Assembly: GCF_046546515.1 (NCBI RefSeq)
Contig: NZ_JBKHKJ010000026.1
Span: forward strand, 12,675-76,674
Length of the DNA: 64,000 nt
Reading direction: 5' to 3'
Origin: Parasediminibacterium sp046546515
GTDB taxonomy: Bacteria; Bacteroidota; Bacteroidia; Chitinophagales; Chitinophagaceae
How positions within the stretch are numbered: position 1 is the first letter of the stretch; each line of letters opens with the position of its first letter. Below the pieces are notes generated by a model that was not told the DNA's origin, searched no databases, and was given only the letters and a program-made list of their open reading frames with translations. The position numbers and the translations under genes were made by a program. Shown in pieces: positions 15,733 through 24,954 of this stretch.

Positions 15733-18700
15733 CTACACAATAGCTTCTTTGCTGGGAATGGTAAAATAAAACTGGCTGCCCTTGCCAACTTCAGACTCTA
15801 CCCATATCCTGCCACCATGCTTGTCAACAATTTTTTTGCAAATCGCCAACCCTATGCCTGTGCCAGTATAGACACTTTTATTGTGCAGCCGCTGGAAAAT
15901 AATAAATATTTTTTCAAAAAACTGTGGTGCAATGCCTATGCCATTGTCTTTTACCATTATTTCCCATTCAGTGCCTTTGTTGGTTGCTATTACGCTTATA
16001 TGTGGCGGCACGCCCTCGGCTTTGTATTTCAACGCATTGCCAATAAGGTTTTGCAGCAATTGCATGATTTGCGATTTTATGCCATGGATTACAGGAAGCC
16101 GGGAAGCAATAACGGTGGCATTGTTGCCATTTATGCTTGGGGAAAGCGTAACGGCTATTTCTTGGAACACATCATTTAGGTTAATCTCCTCAAAAACCAC
16201 CTCGCCGGTATTTATACGCGAATATTCCAGCATGTCCAATATCAATTCCTTCATCCTTTTGGCACCATCAACTGCAAAATTGATATACTCGTTTGCTTTT
16301 GCATCTAAACTATTATTGTACCGCTTTTGTAATAGTTGCAAAAAGCTACTCACCATGCGCAATGGTTCCTGCAAGTCGTGCGAAGCCACATAAGCAAAAC
16401 GCTCTAGCTCTAAATTAGACTCTGATAGTTCCTGTGCCCTTGTTGTCAATTGACTATTTAGTTTTTCCATGGCCAATTCTTGTTTTTGCTTGTCCGTTGC
16501 ATCCCTTGCTACACAATATATTATTTGGGCTGCCTCATCGTACCTGCAAGCCCATACTATAGGTATTATTTCTTTGTTTTTGCGTATATAGCAGTTTTCA
16601 AAATTAGTAACTGGGTTGCCTGCTTTAATGTCCTTTTCAATTAAGATGGTTTTCTCCCGGTCTTCCTCGGCAACAAAATCTATAAATGGCTTGCCACTCA
16701 ACTCTTCAGGTGCATAGCCCCAAATTCTTTTTGATGCTGCGCTAACGTTTAAAAACCGCCCTTCCTTGCTTATGGTACAGATAACATCTGGGGAAGAGTC
16801 CATGATGTTTAGCAACTCGTTCCTTGTAGCTACTACCTCGGCTTGCTGGTTTACATAATTGGTAATATCTTTCAAATAGCAAGCCACCCCATACACTTCG
16901 TCCATGTTATTAAACATGGGGTTCAGGGTTACCTGGTTATATTCGGGCAGCTTGGTTAAACTATTGTATTCACCATCATTGAAACTAAATTTTTCACCCT
17001 TCAATGCGCGTTCATAAATAATTCTCCATTTTTCATTCACTTTATTCCCAAATTCTGGGTGCAATACCGTATCGCCTTCTTGCAGGTGCTTGCGCATACT
17101 GGTAAATACTTTTTCTGAGAAAGATTTGTTTGAGGTAATTAGGTTGAAGTTATTATCAATTAGCCACATCAAGTCGTCTGTGCTATTAATCAACGCGTCT
17201 TGGTTTGCCTTTATTTTTACTATTTGCTCCTGCTGCTCTTTTTGAGCAGTAATATCATTGGCTATTACATAAACGCCTTTTATCGTGTTGTTTACAACAA
17301 TAGGCATACTAATTAATGAAATAGACAGTATTTTTTTTGTAGCTGTTACAATGCGTATTTCAAATTCCTTGGCAATGCCTTGCTTCGCAAACTGGAAGTT
17401 AGCAATTGTTTGTGCAAGGTCTTGTGGATAAACAAAATCTACAAAATGCATTTTTAAAATAGCTTCTATGTTACATTCTGCTTTTTCAGTCAGCACTTTA
17501 TTGGCACTAGTAAAGTTGCCTTCTAGGTCTAATGAAAACACCGCCGCAGTATTTTGATAGAACAACGACTCGTACGCTGCCTTGCTTTCTGCAAGTTCCC
17601 TTTCTGCCACTTTCCGCTCGGTTATATTTTGGATTTGGGCAATAAATTGCATAGCCCCCCCATTTTCATCTTTTATCATAGACACGGCAAGCAGCACCCA
17701 TATAATATTGCCATTTTTATGGAAATACCTTTTTTCCATTTGGTAACTATCCCTTTTGCCTTCTGCCAGCTCTTGCAAATACTGCAAGTCCAGCGAAAGA
17801 TCGTCTGGGTGCGTTATTTTTTCAAAAGTTAGTTTTAATAATTCTTCCTTTGTATAGCCCAACATGCTGCAAAAGCTCTCATTTACTTCTTTCCAGGTTT
17901 TATCGGGGTTTACCAATGCAAAACCAATGGCAGAATATTGGAATGCACCCCTGAATTGAGCTTCGCTTTGTTTTAAAGCTGCTTCTAATTGTTTTTTCTC
18001 TGTAATATCCTGTACAACCCCATACATTTTTAGGGGAATACCATCTGAGTCGTATGTATATTTCCAATACGAGCTAATATCCCTAATTGCGCCATCAGTC
18101 CTTATTATCCTTGAATCAAATTCCAGATGGTCAACCTTGTTTACTGCTGCTTCTTCAAACAGCTTTATTTTATAGCGGTCGTCTGGGTGCAAAAAAGGCT
18201 CGCTAAGCTCTGGCGTGGGTTCAAACTCCTGTGGTTTCAACCCGTGTATGCGGTAAAACTCATCGGACCATAAAAATTTCCCTGTTTTAAAATCGACTTC
18301 CGAGCTTCCAATTTTTGCAATTGTTTCTGCCTGGCTAAGCAGTTGCTGGCTTTTGGCAAGTGTTTCATCAATTTTTTTGCGTTCTGTAATGTCCTGTACA
18401 TAGCCATGCCACAATACACTTTCGGGCAAGCGTTCTGGTGTTGACTGCGTATGTATCCATCTTAGCCCTTTGTTTGGCAGCACAATCCTGAACTCACAAT
18501 CAAGTTGTGCAAGCGTATCTTTCGAGTATTGCCTTGCCTTGCTAAATAATTCTACATCATCTTGGTGGACATAAGAAAAAATTTTTTTTCCGCCGCTGAA
18601 TATTTCCTCGCCCGATAGCTCAAAAATTTCCGTTGCCCTCTCTGAAATGTATGGGAAATAAGAACGTCCATCATCAAAAAGCTGGAACTGGTAAATAACG

Positions 18701-19428
18701 CCGGGAATGTGAATGGAAAGTTTTTTAAACAGCAATTCTATCTGTTCTACTTTTTCATTGGCAACCTGCAATACTATATTTTGGTTTTGCAGGCGCTGGT
18801 TCTGGTTTTCTATCTCAGCAATATATTTGTTAATCCTTTTGCCTATTGGCCTAAGTATAAACAATGCTTCAAAAACAATAACTGACAATAAACCCAAGGT
18901 GCATAAAAGCCTTAGTTGCTGCACTTTTTTTAGGTCGGCTTCCACCTCGCTACTGTATTCATTAACAGTCATTTCCATTCCTTTTAAAAAAGTGGCCTCT
19001 TGCTGGGAGATGGTCAAAAGCAATTCCTCCTTCCTTGAGTTATTTGCATCCAATTGCTTGGCATTGGCAAGCAGGCTTTGATAAGCGGGGTTTATTTGGT
19101 TATAAATTTGCCGTTTGGCCGAATTATTAACAGCATCAAGGCTTGCAAAGCCTTTCATCAAGCGGTTGTGCCCATTTTCCAGCAAGCGTATATTGCTTTC
19201 TAGCTGCAGCAATATGCTTTGCCTATCGCCTTCCCCATTTAGTAGCTGGAAGCAATTTAAAGCTACTTCCTGCGAAAGGCTCTTTTGCTCTATGGCTATC
19301 TTGATAAAATTACCTGTACGCTCGGTTTTAATCATTTGGTGATTTACGATTATATAATTCATAATCAAAATCAAAGCGATGGCCGTAAGCGAAAGCACAT
19401 AACTGAATTTAAGCGAGCGATTGTTCAT
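15733..19428 (-). CDS. hybrid-free sensor histidine kinase with six PAS domains
   Basis: A 1231-residue membrane kinase. A first membrane helix (about 10-29) and a second (about 170-195) enclose a helical extracytoplasmic sensor of about 140 residues resembling CHASE3. A coiled coil follows, then six PAS domains at roughly 235-350, 360-480, 490-605, 615-730, 745-860 and 870-985; several end in the D-I-T-E-R/K-K signature. The HisKA domain has the phosphoacceptor His in VASHDLQEPLR. The ATPase domain has NLIGNALKYK (N box), DNGIGIA (G1) and GTGIGLAICKKIVDKHGG (G2). There is no receiver domain, so the signal must pass to a separate regulator; none is adjacent. The kinase transcribes divergently from the lipid kinase gene at 19982. 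Confidence 0.93.
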   Translation of the reverse strand: MNNRSLKFSYVLSLTAIALILIMNYIIVNHQMIKTERTGNFIKIAIEQKSLSQEVALNCFQLLNGEGDRQSILLQLESNIRLLENGHNRLMKGFASLDAVNNSAKRQIYNQINPAYQSLLANAKQLDANNSRKEELLLTISQQEATFLKGMEMTVNEYSSEVEADLKKVQQLRLLCTLGLLSVIVFEALFILRPIGKRINKYIAEIENQNQRLQNQNIVLQVANEKVEQIELLFKKLSIHIPGVIYQFQLFDDGRSYFPYISERATEIFELSGEEIFSGGKKIFSYVHQDDVELFSKARQYSKDTLAQLDCEFRIVLPNKGLRWIHTQSTPERLPESVLWHGYVQDITERKKIDETLAKSQQLLSQAETIAKIGSSEVDFKTGKFLWSDEFYRIHGLKPQEFEPTPELSEPFLHPDDRYKIKLFEEAAVNKVDHLEFDSRIIRTDGAIRDISSYWKYTYDSDGIPLKMYGVVQDITEKKQLEAALKQSEAQFRGAFQYSAIGFALVNPDKTWKEVNESFCSMLGYTKEELLKLTFEKITHPDDLSLDLQYLQELAEGKRDSYQMEKRYFHKNGNIIWVLLAVSMIKDENGGAMQFIAQIQNITERKVAERELAESKAAYESLFYQNTAAVFSLDLEGNFTSANKVLTEKAECNIEAILKMHFVDFVYPQDLAQTIANFQFAKQGIAKEFEIRIVTATKKILSISLISMPIVVNNTIKGVYVIANDITAQKEQQEQIVKIKANQDALINSTDDLMWLIDNNFNLITSNKSFSEKVFTSMRKHLQEGDTVLHPEFGNKVNEKWRIIYERALKGEKFSFNDGEYNSLTKLPEYNQVTLNPMFNNMDEVYGVACYLKDITNYVNQQAEVVATRNELLNIMDSSPDVICTISKEGRFLNVSAASKRIWGYAPEELSGKPFIDFVAEEDREKTILIEKDIKAGNPVTNFENCYIRKNKEIIPIVWACRYDEAAQIIYCVARDATDKQKQELAMEKLNSQLTTRAQELSESNLELERFAYVASHDLQEPLRMVSSFLQLLQKRYNNSLDAKANEYINFAVDGAKRMKELILDMLEYSRINTGEVVFEEINLNDVFQEIAVTLSPSINGNNATVIASRLPVIHGIKSQIMQLLQNLIGNALKYKAEGVPPHISVIATNKGTEWEIMVKDNGIGIAPQFFEKIFIIFQRLHNKSVYTGTGIGLAICKKIVDKHGGRIWVESEVGKGSQFYFTIPSKEAIV

Positions 19429-19621
19429 TAAAACTATTTTAAAACTATTTTATGCCACTGATGGACAGAGTTGCATGATTTTAATGATTGAACCCCAGCA
19501 GGTGAAAGGGATTTATTAAAATGGGATAAAGAGCACAAGCATTTATTTTTTTGACAACAGTACGCAAGCACAACTAACCTTTTAAATATAAAGCTATAAA
19601 AAAGTATCAATACTATTGCAT

Positions 19622-19802
19622 TAAACCCAGATTTTGCAGTTGAAATCTATTGCAAGCCCCAAATACTTCAAACACAAGCATTTGCTTGATTTTTTGGCCT
19701 TGCCATAGTACACTATGTTTTCGACCAAAAATTCGGCTCAAATACTTGTCTTTATTGCATTTGAGCCTTTCATAACGAAGTCAACTGCAAAATCCGGGTT
19801 AA
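19622..19802. mobile_element. 180-bp repeat with inverted ends, copy 2
   Basis: Nearly identical to 13323-13502, with the ends TAAACCCAGATTTTGCAGTT and TCAACTGCAAAATCCGGGTT inverted relative to each other. It lies in the divergent promoter region between the six-PAS kinase and the lipid kinase. Its sequence opens a reading frame (MFSTKNSAQ...) that runs in frame into the lipid kinase and would add 89 false residues. Confidence 0.82.
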
Positions 19803-19950
19803 AAGGAAGCCATCTATATTTTTTTCAAATTCCAGGCTTAACCACTGCTGTTTTATGTTTTATGCCTAAGTGTTTGTTAATTGATACCATTATAGAGGCA
19901 CTACCTTGCATACAAAGCTGCAAAAAAGAAACGCCATACAAAGTATGCCT

Positions 19951-19958
19951 TATTTTTG
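19951..19958 (+). promoter_or_regulatory. TAnnTTTG -7 element for the lipid kinase gene
   Basis: TATTTTTG matches the Bacteroidota -7 consensus TAnnTTTG exactly and ends 23 bp before the proposed ATG at 19982. No convincing -33 TTG is at the usual spacing. It supports the internal start over the long upstream frame. Confidence 0.5.
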
Positions 19959-19981
19959 CCGCTTCAATTAAAAGATTGCTT

Positions 19982-20884
19982 ATGCCAGTTGGTAAAATTA
20001 TTTATCTAATAAACCCCATTTCGGGTACCAGCAAAAAAGAAGGTGTAAGGCAACTTATTAACGATATTACCCTTGCACACAAAGTGCCATTTGAAATAAT
20101 AGATACCAATGCAAGTGGCAATTACGACTTTTTGAAAGACAAAATAGAGACCGAGCAAATAACCGACTTGGCAATAGTAGGTGGCGATGGCACGGTGAAC
20201 CAAGTGATAAGTGCGCTTTACAAAACCGTGGACATTAATTTTGGCATTGTGCCAACTGGCTCTGGCAATGGGCTGGCCTTAGCGGCTGGCATACCCAAGA
20301 AGCCAAAAGACGCTATTAACCACTTGTTTACGGGCAACCCAAAATATATAGACGCATTTACCATCAACAATAAGTTTTCGTGTATGCTTAGCGGCGTGGG
20401 TTTTGATGCACAGGTAGCTCATGATTTTGCATTGGGCAATTCCCGGGGGCTGCTTGCTTACACCCAACAAAGCCTAATTAATTTTTTTAAAGCCCAGCCA
20501 TACCAATTTGAGATAACAGTAGATGGGTTTACTTTTTTTACAGAATCTTATTTTATAAGTATTGCCAATGGCAACCAGTTTGGCAACAATGTAACCATTG
20601 CACCAGAGGCCAACCTTGGCGATGGGTTGCTTGATGTAGTAATTGTGCAAAAAATGAGCAAGGCAAAATTGCCTTTTGCAGTGCTTCGGCAAATTAGGGG
20701 GAACAATAAATTGCAAAGCCTAGTAAACGAAATAAGCACTAAAAATGTACTGTATTTCCAAACGCCTAGCCTTTCTATTCAGAACCTAAAACTTGCCCCA
20801 TTGCATATTGATGGCGAACCTGCGGCTACTGCATCACAGTTGCAAGTTGATATTTTAAAGGATTGTTTTAAATTGATACAATAG
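19982..20884 (+). CDS. diacylglycerol kinase / YegS-type lipid kinase
   Basis: A 300-residue soluble lipid kinase of the DAGK catalytic superfamily. The nucleotide-binding signature GGDGTVNQV is near residue 62, followed by PTGSGNGLALAAGIP and the C-terminal beta-sandwich with IANGNQFGNN and HIDGEPA. It should phosphorylate a membrane lipid such as diacylglycerol; related proteins use phosphatidylglycerol, undecaprenol or sphingoid bases, and the substrate cannot be read from sequence. The frame is open from 19715, but the first 89 codons translate a dispersed repeat that is also present at 13323-13502. The ATG at 19982, which starts MPVGKIIYLINPISG, is therefore the credible start. A TAnnTTTG element lies just upstream. 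Confidence 0.9.
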   Translation: MPVGKIIYLINPISGTSKKEGVRQLINDITLAHKVPFEIIDTNASGNYDFLKDKIETEQITDLAIVGGDGTVNQVISALYKTVDINFGIVPTGSGNGLALAAGIPKKPKDAINHLFTGNPKYIDAFTINNKFSCMLSGVGFDAQVAHDFALGNSRGLLAYTQQSLINFFKAQPYQFEITVDGFTFFTESYFISIANGNQFGNNVTIAPEANLGDGLLDVVIVQKMSKAKLPFAVLRQIRGNNKLQSLVNEISTKNVLYFQTPSLSIQNLKLAPLHIDGEPAATASQLQVDILKDCFKLIQ

Positions 20885-20940
20885 TAGAGACGTTTTATGT
20901 AGAGACGTTGCATGCAACGTCTCTACATAAAACGTCTCTA
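20885..20940. repeat. perfect 56-bp palindrome directly after the lipid kinase stop
   Basis: The two 28-bp halves are perfect inverted complements, built from the word TAGAGACGT used twice in each arm (outer and inner). The palindrome starts on the base after the TAG stop codon. The inner word TAGAGACGTTGCATGCAACG resembles a dispersed hairpin seen in other genomes. It could act as a terminator or mRNA-end stabiliser; no T-run follows. Confidence 0.85.
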
Positions 20941-20975
20941 TATAAAAGATAGTTAGCCATTTGGTGTGCAGCTAA

Positions 20976-21016
20976 AAAAAAGAGGCAGCCTAAATAAAAT
21001 AGGCTGCCTCTTTTTC
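20976..21016. terminator. bidirectional terminator between convergent genes
   Basis: AGAGGCAGCCTA (20981-20992) pairs perfectly with TAGGCTGCCTCT (21000-21011). An A-run precedes and a T-run follows, so it works for the lipid kinase on the plus strand and for the secreted protein on the minus strand. Confidence 0.9.
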
Positions 21017-21034
21017 TGTATTTATAAGCGTATG

Positions 21035-22228
21035 TTATTCCACAACCAGCTTGTTGTTGTAAACCGTTTGTTTAGCAGTATTGGTAACTTTTAGCAAATA
21101 AACCCCTGCTGGTGTACCTGCAGGTAAATTTACCTTTAAAGACGGGTTGCCAACGGCTGTACTGTTCTGCAAAACTACTTTTCCGCTAATATCTGTAACC
21201 TGCACGGCATACTTTTCAGAAGCTGGTTTAGTAATTTTTACTTGGAAAGCCCTGCCCACTGCTGGGTTGGGGTAGACACTTACTTGTTCAGTGGCAGCTA
21301 TTGCAGCAGTGGCAACTGTTGTTGCTTTGGCTTGGTACAATAAATTTGCACTAGCAAGGTCAGACGCATTGTACACCCCTCCTTCGCTTTTTACTGGGCT
21401 AACAACTTGCAATGTGCCAAAGTCTATTTTAAAATAGCTTTCGGTATAGGCAGCACCGCTAACAATTAAATCGCCATCTTCGTTTACAGCTGCGCCATTG
21501 GTAGTAAACTCGGCGGGTAAGCCCTTAATTGTACCTACTAATTTTGTAACTAGGGTTTGGGTGTTTATTTTATAAACACTAGCGTGCATGGTAATCAAGT
21601 ATAGGTTGCCAAAAGCATCGCCCACCATGTCGCCACCCCAGCTAGTGCATTGGTTATGCACGGAGGTATTTCCATTTTCGCTAGCGTCAATCAGCCTTCC
21701 CAAATTGGAAATAATAGGCCTGCTGCCTGTGGTAAAGCGTATCAGGTGTTCGCCATCGTTGCTTAGGGCATATCCTGCACCATCTGCTCCAAATGTCATG
21801 CGGGTAATGATTGCGGCTTCGCTTTTAAACTTGTCGCCTGTGTTAAAAGCACCATCGGCATTGCTTACCACCGTGAAGCCTTGCTGGCTCAAGTCCACAT
21901 AGTTTAGCGTATTGCCACGCATGTTGGTAAAATACAGCCTATTGTTTTTTGAATCATAAGCAGTAGCAGCAATTGCAGAAATTGCAGGCTCTGCTGAAGG
22001 TGTGATGTTTTTATTGATTGAGGACACATAACGTAGGGCTTGATTGGCAGAAGGGGTGTAAAAAGTTGACTTCAAGGAGCCGTCTTTGCTGCTGACTTCC
22101 CTTACCGCATTCCAGTTTACATTTCCCTTGGTATCGCCTGTGATAGCAAAAATGCGGCTGCTAGTTTGTGCCGAAACAATTGAAAAAAAGGCTGTTACAG
22201 CCATGATAGGTAGAACTAATTTTTTCAT
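21035..22228 (-). CDS. secreted beta-propeller-like protein with type A type IX sorting domain
   Basis: A 397-residue exported protein. The ATG at 22228 gives MKKLVLPIMAVTAFFSIVSAQ, a clear signal peptide; a TTG three codons upstream is less likely. Residues about 25-305 are beta-rich with spaced repeats such as YDSKNNRLYFTNMRG, GYALSNDGEHLIRFT and GNLYLITMHASVYKINT, resembling a beta-propeller of the NHL or DUF-type kind. The C-terminal ~80 residues are a type A sorting domain: VYPNPAVG, then ITDISGK-like VTDISGKVV, LPAGTPAGVYLLKV and the final KLVVE. The protein should be exported through the type IX system and anchored or released. The ligand or enzymatic role is unknown. It is monocistronic between two terminators. 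Confidence 0.9.
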   Translation of the reverse strand: MKKLVLPIMAVTAFFSIVSAQTSSRIFAITGDTKGNVNWNAVREVSSKDGSLKSTFYTPSANQALRYVSSINKNITPSAEPAISAIAATAYDSKNNRLYFTNMRGNTLNYVDLSQQGFTVVSNADGAFNTGDKFKSEAAIITRMTFGADGAGYALSNDGEHLIRFTTGSRPIISNLGRLIDASENGNTSVHNQCTSWGGDMVGDAFGNLYLITMHASVYKINTQTLVTKLVGTIKGLPAEFTTNGAAVNEDGDLIVSGAAYTESYFKIDFGTLQVVSPVKSEGGVYNASDLASANLLYQAKATTVATAAIAATEQVSVYPNPAVGRAFQVKITKPASEKYAVQVTDISGKVVLQNSTAVGNPSLKVNLPAGTPAGVYLLKVTNTAKQTVYNNKLVVE

Positions 22229-22311
22229 AATTGACAATAATATTTATAACGTAAAAGTAAGGCAGTTTTAAATATAAAACAATCAATATTTTTTTAAAAT
22301 GGGTTTTAAAT

Positions 22312-22351
22312 AAAAAACCCGCCTATGCAAAAGAACACAGGCGGGAAAAAA
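22312..22351 (-). terminator. terminator downstream of the two-TM histidine kinase
   Basis: CCCGCCT (22318-22324) pairs with AGGCGGG (22339-22345), with runs of A on both plus-strand sides, giving a T-run after the stem for minus-strand transcripts. It separates the kinase gene from the sorting-domain gene further left. Confidence 0.85.
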
Positions 22352-22394
22352 GAAATAAAAATAAGGGATTGTTTTTGAATAGTAAAAAAAGTAC

Positions 22395-23726
22395 TTACAC
22401 TGGCTGTACCCTAGGCATTTCCACGGTAAAAGTTGTTCCTTTCCCAAGCGTGCTATCTACTTTTATATTGCCTTTGTGGGCATCAATTACCATTTTCACA
22501 TAGCTCATTCCTAAGCCAAAGCCTTTTACATTGTGTACATTGCCCGTGTGGGCACGGTAAAATTTTTCAAAAATCCGCTTTAAGCTTTCCTTCGCCATGC
22601 CTATGCCATTATCTTGCACATTAATAATGAAATAACGGGGGGTGCTGTGCGTGGTTATTTTGATATGTAAATTTTCATTGCCGTATTTGATGGCATTGTC
22701 TATCAGGTTCGAGAACAGGTTGGAGAAATGTAGCCTATCTGCCATTATCAAGTCTGTCTTGGCATTCAAGTGGTATTCTACCGTGCCTTTTTTCTCGGCC
22801 AGCTGCAATACATAGTTGTCCAACGTTTGCTTGATTACTTCATTTGCATGCACATCTGTTATTTTCAATTGCAGTTCCTGTTTTTCCTGCAGCGCAGCCT
22901 GCAATATTGTTTCCACATGCAGGTTCATGCGCTTGTTTTCTTCTTTTATTATGCCTGTGAAATAGGCGAGTTTTTCTTTGTCGTTTTGTACTTTTTCATT
23001 TTTTATAGCATCTACCGCAAGTGAAATCGTAGCAAGCGGGGTTTTGAACTCATGTGTCATGTTGTTAATGAAATCGCTCTTTATCTCGCTTAGTTTTTTT
23101 TGGTTAAGAAGGGTGCGGAGCGTAACAAAAAAAGCAGCGATAATGATGAGCATGAACCCAGCAGCGCCTACAATTATCCATCTCAGCGAGCCCCAAACCT
23201 GCTTTGTAAAATCGGGTACAATAATAATCAAGTGCTCTGGCGAGCTAATCCCGTCAAGGTCGGCTGCGGTTTCTGGGCCTATTCCTACAAAAAGCCTTTT
23301 GTTGCTAATGGTATCCCAATAGGCTTTCTCGAAATTTGGGGTACGCATTTCAAAGTCTTCCGAGCTGTTGATAATGGCAAATTCAAAATTAATATGGTGC
23401 AGTTCTTCTTTGTTAAATGCGGCTTGTAGTTTTTTCTGCACGTCTTCTAGCTTGTATTTTTCTTCTATGGTTGGCGGTTTCAGCAGCATGGATATGTCGT
23501 TGCTAAACCTGCCAAAACTCATTTTCCGCTGCAGTTTAAAGCTAGGTGCTGTGCCCATGCCCTTAAACAAATCCACCGCTACAGCAACCCCTGCTTCATT
23601 AATTTTATTGTTCAACTGCCCCCTCCTCAAAACCAGCAGGTTGTTCAGCCAAGACGCTTGGAGAACAATCAAACCTAAAAGCGAGAGCGTGATTAAAACA
23701 ACAATAATGGGTAAAGTTTTTTTCAT
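22395..23726 (-). CDS. sensor histidine kinase, two transmembrane helices
   Basis: A 443-residue classical membrane kinase. Helix 1 is at about 5-27 and helix 2 at about 184-207 (IVGAAGFMLIIIAAFFVTL). They enclose a ~155-residue periplasmic sensor with no recognised fold. HisKA follows with the phosphoacceptor His in NNMTHEFKTPLATI, then the ATPase domain with FSNLIDNAIKYG, DNGIGMA and GFGLGMSYVKMVIDAHKG. In Bacteroidota such kinases usually sit next to an OmpR-type regulator; none is adjacent here, so the partner is elsewhere. The stimulus is unknown. A terminator follows, and the EEP-family gene lies about 100 bp upstream on the same strand. Confidence 0.93.
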   Translation of the reverse strand: MKKTLPIIVVLITLSLLGLIVLQASWLNNLLVLRRGQLNNKINEAGVAVAVDLFKGMGTAPSFKLQRKMSFGRFSNDISMLLKPPTIEEKYKLEDVQKKLQAAFNKEELHHINFEFAIINSSEDFEMRTPNFEKAYWDTISNKRLFVGIGPETAADLDGISSPEHLIIIVPDFTKQVWGSLRWIIVGAAGFMLIIIAAFFVTLRTLLNQKKLSEIKSDFINNMTHEFKTPLATISLAVDAIKNEKVQNDKEKLAYFTGIIKEENKRMNLHVETILQAALQEKQELQLKITDVHANEVIKQTLDNYVLQLAEKKGTVEYHLNAKTDLIMADRLHFSNLFSNLIDNAIKYGNENLHIKITTHSTPRYFIINVQDNGIGMAKESLKRIFEKFYRAHTGNVHNVKGFGLGMSYVKMVIDAHKGNIKVDSTLGKGTTFTVEMPRVQPV

Positions 23727-23829
23727 TGTAGCAAATATAACTATTGCCCATACCAGTTGAAATGATTACAAATAGCTTTATCTTCTTTTTAACGGAGCGA
23801 ATTGATACTGTTGTAGCGAAATGATATGC

Positions 23830-24954
23830 CTACTTTAACTTTACATCGCTTATTAGCATGATATGGTCGCTTAGGCCCTCGTCTTCCATGTCAAACTGCT
23901 GTACCAGGAAGGATGTATCTGGCAATATATAATCTATCCTCAAAGTAGGGGCAAGGGATATATAGCTTCGCCCAAACCCAAAATACTTTTCTAAAAAAGC
24001 GTCTTGCCTATCTCCCTTTATGGTAAAATAAGTATAGCTATTGGGCACGTCGTTAAAATCGCCTGTGATAATGCTTCTATATGGGCTATTGCCCAGCCAT
24101 TGTTTTACAAGGCCTGCCTGCTCGGCTCTTCGCTTGAAAGCGGGTTTCATTTTATTGAACACGCTTTTAGATGCAAGCAGGGCATCATCCTCGTTGTCTG
24201 CAATTTTATCAATATTGTCATAATCGCCTTTCTTAAACTTGAACGACTGCAAATGGGTGGTGTATATGCGCAAAGTGTCGCCACCTATAACCATGTCGGC
24301 AAAAATGATGCTCTCACCCTTTGGGTATTTCAATTTGCCCGTATCGATAATTGGGTATTTCGAAAATATGATGCTGCCAGAGGCATAGCCGTTTGCTGTT
24401 TTATAATCCCTTGAGAAATAGTAATAGGGGTGCGTTTTTGTAAATAACCCAATATTGTCTGCCTGAAGGTTTGGGTGGCCAGCTGTGCCGTAAGAATGAT
24501 TGAACTCCTGTAGGCAAATAATGTCTGGGTTTTGTTTCAAGATGCTTTCTGCTAGTTCTGTACGTATTATTTTTTTGCTGCTTGCGCTTTCCGATAGGCC
24601 ATTAAAGCCTCGCACGTTCCAATCCAATATCCTGATAGCATCATTGCTTTTAGCATCTGAAAAACTAGTTTTAAAATGCCAAGCAAACACTACATCCAAC
24701 TGCTTGTAGCCCAATACTAATAAGGTTATTGGCAATAACGCCCACCTAGGTTTAACCAATAACCAAAAAATTATTGCGAATATCAATAAACCAATTAAGT
24801 AAGGAGCAGCCAGCCCTGCAAATCCAATCCACCAGCAATTTTTTGGGCTAAGCCATGGCACCATGCAAGCCATTAAAAAACATAAGCCTATCACAATGGT
24901 AAGTGCCTGCATTATAATCCTGGCAGTGGTTCGGGCTATATCTTTCTTAATCAC
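23830..24954 (-). CDS. membrane-anchored endonuclease/exonuclease/phosphatase family protein
   Basis: A 374-residue protein with three N-terminal membrane helices (about 12-32, 38-57 and 60-82), then an EEP-fold catalytic domain facing the outside. Catalytic motifs are RILDWNVRGFNG, DIICLQEFN (metal-binding Glu), TTHLQ, TGDFNDVPNS (Asp/Asn pair) and the closing SDHIML. The family includes DNases, phosphodiesterases and sphingomyelinase-like lipid hydrolases. The membrane anchor suggests a phosphodiester or lipid substrate in the periplasm, but this is inference. The longest frame starts with GTG at 24954; an ATG 15 codons downstream would remove part of the first helix region, so GTG is preferred with moderate confidence. 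The gene may be co-transcribed with the kinase downstream. Confidence 0.88.
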   Translation of the reverse strand: MIKKDIARTTARIIMQALTIVIGLCFLMACMVPWLSPKNCWWIGFAGLAAPYLIGLLIFAIIFWLLVKPRWALLPITLLVLGYKQLDVVFAWHFKTSFSDAKSNDAIRILDWNVRGFNGLSESASSKKIIRTELAESILKQNPDIICLQEFNHSYGTAGHPNLQADNIGLFTKTHPYYYFSRDYKTANGYASGSIIFSKYPIIDTGKLKYPKGESIIFADMVIGGDTLRIYTTHLQSFKFKKGDYDNIDKIADNEDDALLASKSVFNKMKPAFKRRAEQAGLVKQWLGNSPYRSIITGDFNDVPNSYTYFTIKGDRQDAFLEKYFGFGRSYISLAPTLRIDYILPDTSFLVQQFDMEDEGLSDHIMLISDVKLK

